Part shown: positions 6,233-10,958 of the stretch, in pieces
How positions within the stretch are numbered: the first letter of the stretch is position 1
Layout: every line of letters begins with the position of its first letter
NCBI GenBank assembly: GCA_034432155.1
Contig: DAOUCP010000047.1
Coordinates: 1 to 10,958, forward strand
Direction: 5' to 3'
DNA length: 10,958 nucleotides
Source: DAOUCP01 sp034432155
Lineage (GTDB): Bacteria > Chloroflexota > Anaerolineae > Epilineales > Epilineaceae
Translations under genes and position numbers: made by a program
Notes under the pieces: model-generated
Told to the model about the DNA's origin: nothing
What the model saw: the letters and a program-made list of their open reading frames with translations, nothing else
Database searches by the model: none

Positions 6233-7042
6233 ATGCATGCCCACCTTGTCGACCGCTATCGCGCTGGCGACAGCCTGATCCACCGCTTGGATCCGCGCGT
6301 CAAGCTGGTCGCGGCCATGGCCTTCGTGACCACGTCCAGCTTGCTGCCCGACGGCGCCTGGTGGGCCTTCGGCCTTGCGTTGGCCATGACGGTCGCCGTC
6401 TCCGTCGGCGCGGGTCTGGGCGTCGGTTACGCCCTCCTGCGCTCGTTTCTGGCATTGCCGTTCCTCGCGGCGGCCACAACCGTCGCCTTCGCAACGCCGG
6501 GCGAGGCTGTTTTCGCCCTGCAGGTGGGTCCGTGGCCGCTGATCGTCACCGCGACGGGCATCCTTCGCCTGGCGAGCATCCTGGCTAGGGCGCTGCTCTG
6601 CGTTCAGGCGGTGATTCTCCTGGCCGCCACCACGCCGTTCCACGATCTCGTGCACGCCCTTCACCACTTGCGGCTGCCGCCCCTCCTCGTCGCCACGCTG
6701 GCCTTCCTGTATCGCTACCTCTTTCTGCTGGCGGATGAAGCCTTGCGTCTGATGAGGGCGCGCGATGCCCGCAGCGCCCGAGCCCCATCGACGCTGCGAG
6801 ATCCGTCGCCGGCCTGGCAGGCTCGTGTGGCCGGTCAGATGGCCGGGCAGCTGTTCGTTCGCAGTCTCGATCGTGCCGATCGAGTCCACCGGGCGATGCT
6901 GGCGCGCGGCTACCAGGGGCACGTTCTCAGTCTGCATCCCCACACCATGCGGCGCGCCGACTGGCTGGCGGCAATGGTGGTGGCATGCTGCATCGTGCTG
7001 TTGCAGGTCGTTGCATGGTGGGGCCGGCTTGCCGGTAGGTGA
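6233..7042 (+). CDS. cbiQ: Cobalt/nickel ECF transporter T component CbiQ
   Basis: The coupling membrane subunit (269 residues, usual length) that links the ATPase to CbiM. Seen: the N-terminal LIHRLDPRVKLVAAMAFV (15-32), typical of EcfT proteins, and hydrophobic segments around 23-60, 68-87, 102-132, 148-168 and 244-262. The two cytoplasmic Ala-Arg-type coupling motifs are LMRARDARS (173-181) and MLARGYQG (222-229); these contact the ATPase grooves. ATG 6233 begins MHAHLVDRYRAGDS, a normal start for the family. No strong ribosome-binding site is visible and 78 nt separate it from cbiM, where a separate cbiN would sit in other operons; that domain is already fused to CbiM. cbiO follows after 3 nt. 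Confidence 0.95.
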   Translation: MHAHLVDRYRAGDSLIHRLDPRVKLVAAMAFVTTSSLLPDGAWWAFGLALAMTVAVSVGAGLGVGYALLRSFLALPFLAAATTVAFATPGEAVFALQVGPWPLIVTATGILRLASILARALLCVQAVILLAATTPFHDLVHALHHLRLPPLLVATLAFLYRYLFLLADEALRLMRARDARSARAPSTLRDPSPAWQARVAGQMAGQLFVRSLDRADRVHRAMLARGYQGHVLSLHPHTMRRADWLAAMVVACCIVLLQVVAWWGRLAGR

Positions 7043-7045
7043 CCC

Positions 7046-7813
7046 ATGCCGATCACGCATCCCGAGCTGACACGTGGCCTGCCCAAGCTGCCGGACTCCT
7101 TGCCGGCGGGCGAGCCGCTGATCCAGGTGGCGAACCTGGACTACCGCTATCCAGACGGCCGGCAGGCACTCCAGGACATCTCGCTGACGGTGATGCCCGG
7201 CGAGAGGCTCGCGCTGGTGGGGCCCAATGGTGCCGGCAAGACCACCTTGCTCTTGCACCTGAACGGCATTCTGGCTAGCGATGGCCGGGTCCGGGTCGCC
7301 GGCTTGCCGGTGGTGCGGCAGAACTTGCCGCGCGTGCGCGCCATGGTCGGCCTGGTCTTCGACAATCCCGACGACCAGCTCTTCTCGCCCACGGTCTTCG
7401 AGGATGTGGCCTTTGGTCCGCTGCACATGGGCTACGACGCCGCTGAGGTGGCGCGGCGGGTGGCAGAGGCCCTGGCGCGCGTGGGCATGACCGGCTACGA
7501 GCACAGATTGTCGCACCACTTGAGCCTCGGCGAGAAGCGCCGGGTGGCAATCGCTACCGTGCTGGCAATGGGGCCCCTTGCCTTGGCGCTGGACGAACCC
7601 TCGGCCAGTCTGGATCCACGCGCTCGCCGCCAGCTGATTGCGCTGCTGGACGAGCTGCCCATGGCGCTGCTCTGCGCCACGCACGACATGGCCATGGTGC
7701 AGGCCGTCTTTCCAAGGACGGTCATCCTGAGCGGTGGTCGCATCGTGGCCGATGATCGCACCGCGGCGATCTTTGCCAACCGCTCCTTGCTGCGCGAGCA
7801 CGGTTTGGAGTAG
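7046..7813 (+). CDS. cbiO: Cobalt/nickel ECF transporter ATPase CbiO
   Basis: The ABC ATPase that powers the transporter (255 residues). Seen: Walker A GPNGAGKTT (59-67), signature LSLGEKRR (159-166, the LSLGE variant common in CbiO-type proteins), Walker B LALALDEP (178-185) with catalytic Glu184, D-loop SASLD (186-190), and the H-loop His in LLCATHDM (208-215). The Q-loop region reads VFDNPDDQLFSPTVFEDVAFGP; the position usually filled by the Q-loop Gln is Asp106, while the rest is canonical. A 23-residue lead (MPITHPELTR onward) precedes the core domain. The start is 3 nt after the cbiQ stop, and the ribosome-binding stretch GGTAGGTGA overlaps that stop, so the genes are translationally linked. 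Only one ATPase is present, so it probably acts as a homodimer. Confidence 0.96.
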   Translation: MPITHPELTRGLPKLPDSLPAGEPLIQVANLDYRYPDGRQALQDISLTVMPGERLALVGPNGAGKTTLLLHLNGILASDGRVRVAGLPVVRQNLPRVRAMVGLVFDNPDDQLFSPTVFEDVAFGPLHMGYDAAEVARRVAEALARVGMTGYEHRLSHHLSLGEKRRVAIATVLAMGPLALALDEPSASLDPRARRQLIALLDELPMALLCATHDMAMVQAVFPRTVILSGGRIVADDRTAAIFANRSLLREHGLE

Positions 7814-7921
7814 CGGCGGCTGCGGGCAGTCCGGGGCGAGGGCTCCCGCCGACGAGCTGCGGACACAGGGCGGTGCGCGAGGCACACGCCGCAGCTGGGT
7901 GGCGCCATTGCTCGGACGCTC

Positions 7922-8230
7922 GTGTCGTGCCTGCTCCTCGGCTCGGCGGCATCTCCGTCGTCCGGAGCCATCCAGGCCTTCGATGCCCCGGCTGCTTCGC
8001 CCCTGGCAGTCGCCGATGCGGCCGGTGGGCGGTACAGCCCTGAGCCAGAGCGGCAGATCTACCTCAATGCGTGGTTCGACTGGAACGGCGACGGCGACTG
8101 GGACGATCCAGAGGAGCACGCAGTCCGCGGCCTGGCAGTGTCGCCGGCCGACTGGGCGGCAGGGGAAACGTCGGCCTGGGTGACGGCCACCTTCACGGTG
8201 CCGCTGACGGTGACCGACGGCCTACTGTGA
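7922..8230 (+). CDS. N-terminal part of secreted GEVEDY/beta-helix protein, ended by TGA
   Basis: A 102-codon segment from GTG 7922. The first 20 residues (MSCLLLGSAASPSSGAIQAF) look like a weak or shortened signal peptide; the frame is open upstream to the cbiO stop, with an Arg just before (IARTLVSCLLLG), so the true start may lie a few codons earlier at a rare codon. Residues 45-62 hold the acidic strand-loop of a GEVEDY domain (YLNAWFDWNGDGDWDD), which resembles a calcium-binding loop. The frame stops at TGA 8228-8230, yet the same frame resumes at once with IRARVDYGEN and then the GEVEDY signature. In this domain family a Trp commonly stands near this point, so a TGG-to-TGA change is likely. 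It starts 108 nt after cbiO on the same strand. Taken alone it would be an incomplete domain, so I treat it as the first part of the following reading frame. Confidence 0.68.
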   Translation: MSCLLLGSAASPSSGAIQAFDAPAASPLAVADAAGGRYSPEPERQIYLNAWFDWNGDGDWDDPEEHAVRGLAVSPADWAAGETSAWVTATFTVPLTVTDGLL

Positions 8231-10958
8231 ATCCGGGCGCGGGTCGACTACGGCGAGAACGTCGCGACCCCCTATGGTGCGGCGGCCTGTGGCGAGGTGG
8301 AGGACTACCGCAGCGACACCCTCGAGGTGCCGGGCGAATACGCCGACGTCCAATCGGCAGTGGACGCCGCGATGCCGCACGACGGGATCCTCATCGCCAC
8401 AGGAACCTACCACTCGCCGGTGCGGATCACCACCGACCACCTGAGCCTGCGCGGCGCCGGCCAGGGCAGCACCTACCTCGTTGCCACGGTGCCGGTCGGG
8501 GCGATGCAGGAGCCGCAGAAGGCCATCCTCGAAGTGGGGCCGGTCCGTGACTTCAAGGTCAGCCACATGACCATCACGGTGAGCGAGCCCTGTCTCGAGT
8601 CCGCGACGGAACGCGATGCCAGAGCGATTGGCTCCCTGCGCCATGGCGGATCGGCGAGGGAGCACGGTGGGGCGATAAGCCCCCTGAACCATGGCGGATC
8701 GACGAGGGGCCAGCACGGCCTGACAAGCCGGGTGAGCCATGGCGGAGCGGCGAGGGACGTACACGGGGCGATAAGCTGGCTGAGCCGTGGCGGACCCCCG
8801 ACGGATGGCCATGGGATGCGACGGGCTCCCGAGGACGAGCCTACCGCCACGCCTCCGGACACCGCCACCCCCACGGAGACCGCCACGGCCACGCCAAGCC
8901 TCATTTGGGGCGTGTTGTTGCAACAAGTCGATCGCTTCTCGGCGGAGGCTCTCACCCTTGAGAACCTGCCCTTCAAGGGCATCGGTGGAGAAGCCGCCAA
9001 TGTGTTCATTGGCAAATCGAAAATAATCAATACTCCCTTTGGAATATCCTTTCCATTCGCCAAGGGAGAGTACACCCTCAAAGAAAGCGAAATAGAGAAT
9101 AGCAAGACTGGAATGACCTACGAAGGTACAGGATCTGTTGTCATAGAAAACTCTAAATCAAAGAAGAATGGGACGTTCGCAAGTGTAAATGTCCAGGGAG
9201 ACGTTCGATTGGAACACTCGGAAAGCCTAGGTGACGAAAACGTTGTTCGGGGATCTATCACAGGCAATATCTACGCACAGTGCAACCTTTTTAGGGATTA
9301 CAAGTATGGTTTCGATGTGATTGTTGACGGTGGTGCGTATTTTCACAAGAACGAACTGTTTGGTCCCGGATCTGCACTCAGGATGTATCTCAAAGCCAAC
9401 GGTATTCTGCAATCTAGTTATGATAGTTTCTTCGGAACTGATAAATCTATGATTATTGAAGGTGAGACGGGCGCAAATTTAGACTTCAAGTACACAAATA
9501 CGAAGGGCGCGGGTGTATACGTCACAGTAGGTGCCAATTCGAAATGCAATTTCGTCGATGGTTCGTTTGTGAATACAGTCGGCGGTGCGGTTACCCTGCA
9601 GTTTGGGGAAGGAGCTAGCGTCACGTTCAGCGGAAACTATGTCGGAGGGAGCGGGCAGAGCGAGCGGTGGTTTGGGCTCTGGTTGTCCATCCCCGTCGGC
9701 AAGACGGTAATCGCACAACCTGCCCAGGAGGACCAGGGGACCATCATCATCGAAGACAATACCTTCGAATGGACGAACGGGGACGCCGTCTACGTGTCGG
9801 AGTTGCCGGCAGGCGCGCGCCTGCAACTGCGCGGGAACCGAATCGTCGGTAGCTCCCGGGATGGCGTCGTTCTCGGCGAGGGCGCCTCGGAGCTGGCGGG
9901 CAACGTCATCTGTTACAACGCACGTGATGGGGTACGCATCGAGGGCCTCGGGCCGGCCACCTTGGGCGGTGGCGCAGCCGACAGTGGGGGCGGCAACGTC
10001 CTGGTGCAGAACGGGGAGTTCGACGTTCGGCTCCTGTCGGCGCTGGCGCTGCCGGCCAGAGGCAACGACTGGGGGGAAACGACGACGGGCGAGATGGACC
10101 GGAAGGGCCCCGCGGCCATTGTCAGCGCCATCTTCGATGGCTGGGACCAGGAGGGTCTTGGTCTCGTGGACTACTCGGGATGGCGGACGCCCAGTCGGGT
10201 GTGCGACTGGCTGGACTACGGCGATGCTATGGATCCGCCGTACCGAACCCTCCTGCGCCGCGACGGTCCGCGCCATCTCGACGTCTGGCGCGAGTGGCTG
10301 GGGGTGGCCGCCGATCTGGATCCCGATGCGCTTCTGCCCGGCCCTGACCAAGCGGGTGACCCATCGGACGACGGCGTCGAGCTGGCTGGCGTTGTGGTGG
10401 CCGGGGTGCCGGCGCCGGTCGCCGTCCGCGTGAGCACCTCAGGCGAAGGTCCGGCTCGCTATGGGCCGGCGCGCATGCTGCACCTCACGGGGTGGATTGA
10501 CTGGTCGGCCGACGGCGACTGGGATGATGCTGGTGAGCGAGTGGTGGTCTGGTCAGGCGGCCCGGGCCTGGTGGACACGCTAGGCGTGCTATGGCCGGCG
10601 GAGGATGCCAGCCGCACGCTGCGGTTCGACATTCTGCCGCCCACCTTGCTGCGCACGCTGGGCGATGCTGCCGCGCCGGTCACGACGGCCGCCCGCTTCC
10701 GCCTCACGTACGGCCAGCCCGCGGAGTCGCCATACGGCCTGGCGCTGTATGGCGAGGTCGAGGACTACATGGTGCGCTTCTCCCGTGTGCCCATCACCCC
10801 CGAGGCCACGCCGAGCTCCACCGCGACGGCATCGGCGACGCCTTCGGCGCCACCCACCGCTACCGGCACCATCTCGGGCACCGCAACGGCGACGGCATCC
10901 AGAACGGCTTCCGCTCCGCCCGGCGGCACCGCGACAGCCACGGCGCCCGGCACCGTCG
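8231..10958 (+). CDS. Secreted mosaic protein: beta-helix plus GEVEDY domains (partial)
   Basis: The frame stays open from 8231 to the right edge (909 codons) and continues outside. In order: the end of a first GEVEDY domain (signature codons 8291-8308); the start of a right-handed beta-helix (8336 to about 8600: EYADVQSAVDAAMPHDG, ILIATGTYHSPV, HLSLRGAG); four 16-residue repeats (8624-8815); a Thr/Pro linker (about 8834-8902); an AT-rich beta-helix block (about 8990-9600); a GC-rich helix tail (IIIEDNTFEW, LQLRGNRIVG, GVVLGEG, ARGNDWGE; to about 10080); a complete GEVEDY domain from DYGDAMDPPY (10214) to GEVEDY (10751-10768); and a Thr/Ala/Pro-rich tract to the edge. GEVEDY domains and such helices occur in large exported surface proteins; the ligand is unknown. 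Possible internal starts are GTG 8297, GTG 8327 and ATG 8372, none with a good ribosome-binding site. Either the TGA is a recent nonsense mutation or error, or the gene is decaying; the clean frame downstream argues the damage is recent. Confidence 0.85.
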   Translation, partial: MRARVDYGENVATPYGAAACGEVEDYRSDTLEVPGEYADVQSAVDAAMPHDGILIATGTYHSPVRITTDHLSLRGAGQGSTYLVATVPVGAMQEPQKAILEVGPVRDFKVSHMTITVSEPCLESATERDARAIGSLRHGGSAREHGGAISPLNHGGSTRGQHGLTSRVSHGGAARDVHGAISWLSRGGPPTDGHGMRRAPEDEPTATPPDTATPTETATATPSLIWGVLLQQVDRFSAEALTLENLPFKGIGGEAANVFIGKSKIINTPFGISFPFAKGEYTLKESEIENSKTGMTYEGTGSVVIENSKSKKNGTFASVNVQGDVRLEHSESLGDENVVRGSITGNIYAQCNLFRDYKYGFDVIVDGGAYFHKNELFGPGSALRMYLKANGILQSSYDSFFGTDKSMIIEGETGANLDFKYTNTKGAGVYVTVGANSKCNFVDGSFVNTVGGAVTLQFGEGASVTFSGNYVGGSGQSERWFGLWLSIPVGKTVIAQPAQEDQGTIIIEDNTFEWTNGDAVYVSELPAGARLQLRGNRIVGSSRDGVVLGEGASELAGNVICYNARDGVRIEGLGPATLGGGAADSGGGNVLVQNGEFDVRLLSALALPARGNDWGETTTGEMDRKGPAAIVSAIFDGWDQEGLGLVDYSGWRTPSRVCDWLDYGDAMDPPYRTLLRRDGPRHLDVWREWLGVAADLDPDALLPGPDQAGDPSDDGVELAGVVVAGVPAPVAVRVSTSGEGPARYGPARMLHLTGWIDWSADGDWDDAGERVVVWSGGPGLVDTLGVLWPAEDASRTLRFDILPPTLLRTLGDAAAPVTTAARFRLTYGQPAESPYGLALYGEVEDYMVRFSRVPITPEATPSSTATASATPSAPPTATGTISGTATATASRTASAPPGGTATATAPGTV
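8624..8815 (+). repeat. Four 48-bp tandem repeats in the beta-helix gene
   Basis: Units begin at 8624, 8672, 8720 and 8768, each exactly 48 nt. Shared cores are GCGATAAGC at the unit start and CCATGGCGGA near the middle (CCGTGGCGGA in the fourth). Each unit encodes 16 residues, for example AISPLNHGGSTRGQHG, with a conserved GG and a final HG (or HGG). The tract directly follows a beta-helix rung (DFKVSHMTITV) and precedes the Thr/Pro linker, so it looks like an in-frame insertion or slippage expansion. Confidence 0.9.
8990..9600 (+). other. Low-G+C island within the beta-helix coding frame
   Basis: Hand counts of three 60-nt lines (9001, 9121, 9421) give 37-42% G+C, against 70% in the line at 8341 of the same frame. 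Codons change to AAA, ATA, AAT, TCT and GAT, and the protein becomes rich in Asn, Lys, Ser and Ile while staying open and beta-helix-like. This suggests a coding module with a different compositional history. The edges are gradual and approximate. Confidence 0.8.

Noticed and set aside
7814..7921. A functional link between the beta-helix protein and the metal transporter because they are adjacent
   Set aside because: There are 108 nt between them and no shared motif or overlap; co-direction alone is weak evidence.
5732..8119. A 795-codon minus-strand open frame opposite the cbi operon
   Set aside because: It is antisense to three clearly recognisable transporter genes, is rich in Arg, Gln, Gly and His as expected of a shadow in G+C-rich DNA, and shows no domain or ribosome-binding site.
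878..8230. Two TGA codons at likely Trp positions (878-880 and 8228-8230), as if TGA meant Trp
   Set aside because: cbiM, cbiQ, the glycosyltransferase and the methyltransferase all end naturally at TGA, so reading it as Trp would extend them into unrelated sequence. Two independent mutations are simpler.
9479..10351. A 290-codon minus-strand open frame opposite the beta-helix tail
   Set aside because: The plus strand there encodes beta-helix rungs and a GEVEDY domain; the antisense product has no recognisable pattern.

Overview
The window is about two-thirds G+C and reads like a chromosomal piece of a high-GC bacterium. Several traits recur in Chloroflexota: a secreted protein with GEVEDY domains and Thr/Pro-rich linkers, a lipoprotein with a Pro/Thr/Glu-rich stalk followed by a GSRANPIPIG segment, and a compact cobalt/nickel ECF transporter. 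The phylum is an inference; there is no rRNA or marker gene here.

Positions 1-94 are the leader-distal end of a CRISPR array with a type I-C-like repeat (two repeats, one spacer); no cas gene is visible. Positions 111-1100 are a graveyard: a Fic-family protein cut off before its catalytic motif (minus strand), then an IS21-type IstB helper ATPase without its P-loop and with a TGA inside the Walker B region (plus strand). From 1331 to 2591 two minus-strand envelope genes follow, a DUF4352-like lipoprotein and a small membrane protein that looks frameshifted. Positions 2592-3383 hold no gene I can support.

Positions 3384-4975 (minus) carry a GT2-like glycosyltransferase overlapping a SAM-dependent methyltransferase, probably one translationally coupled pair for glycan or glycolipid work. 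The methyltransferase N-terminus is built from ten 18-bp tandem units (4003-4182). Divergently, 5156-7813 (plus) encodes a complete group I ECF metal transporter: CbiM with a fused CbiN/PDGLE-type tail, then CbiQ and CbiO. Import of Co2+ or Ni2+ is the expected role.

From 7922 to the right edge runs the largest coding region of the window, a plus-strand frame that never closes inside the window and is interrupted only by one TGA at 8228-8230. It encodes a secreted mosaic protein: a half GEVEDY domain, the start of a right-handed beta-helix, four 48-bp (16-residue) tandem repeats, a Thr/Pro linker, a beta-helix block of strikingly low G+C (about 37-42% by hand count in three sampled lines, against 70% in a sampled flanking line), a GC-rich beta-helix tail, a complete second GEVEDY domain and another Thr/Pro-rich tract.

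I found no convincing new multi-gene defence or biosynthetic system. The most unusual signals are the mosaic beta-helix gene and the two intragenic tandem-repeat expansions in frame with ordinary domains.
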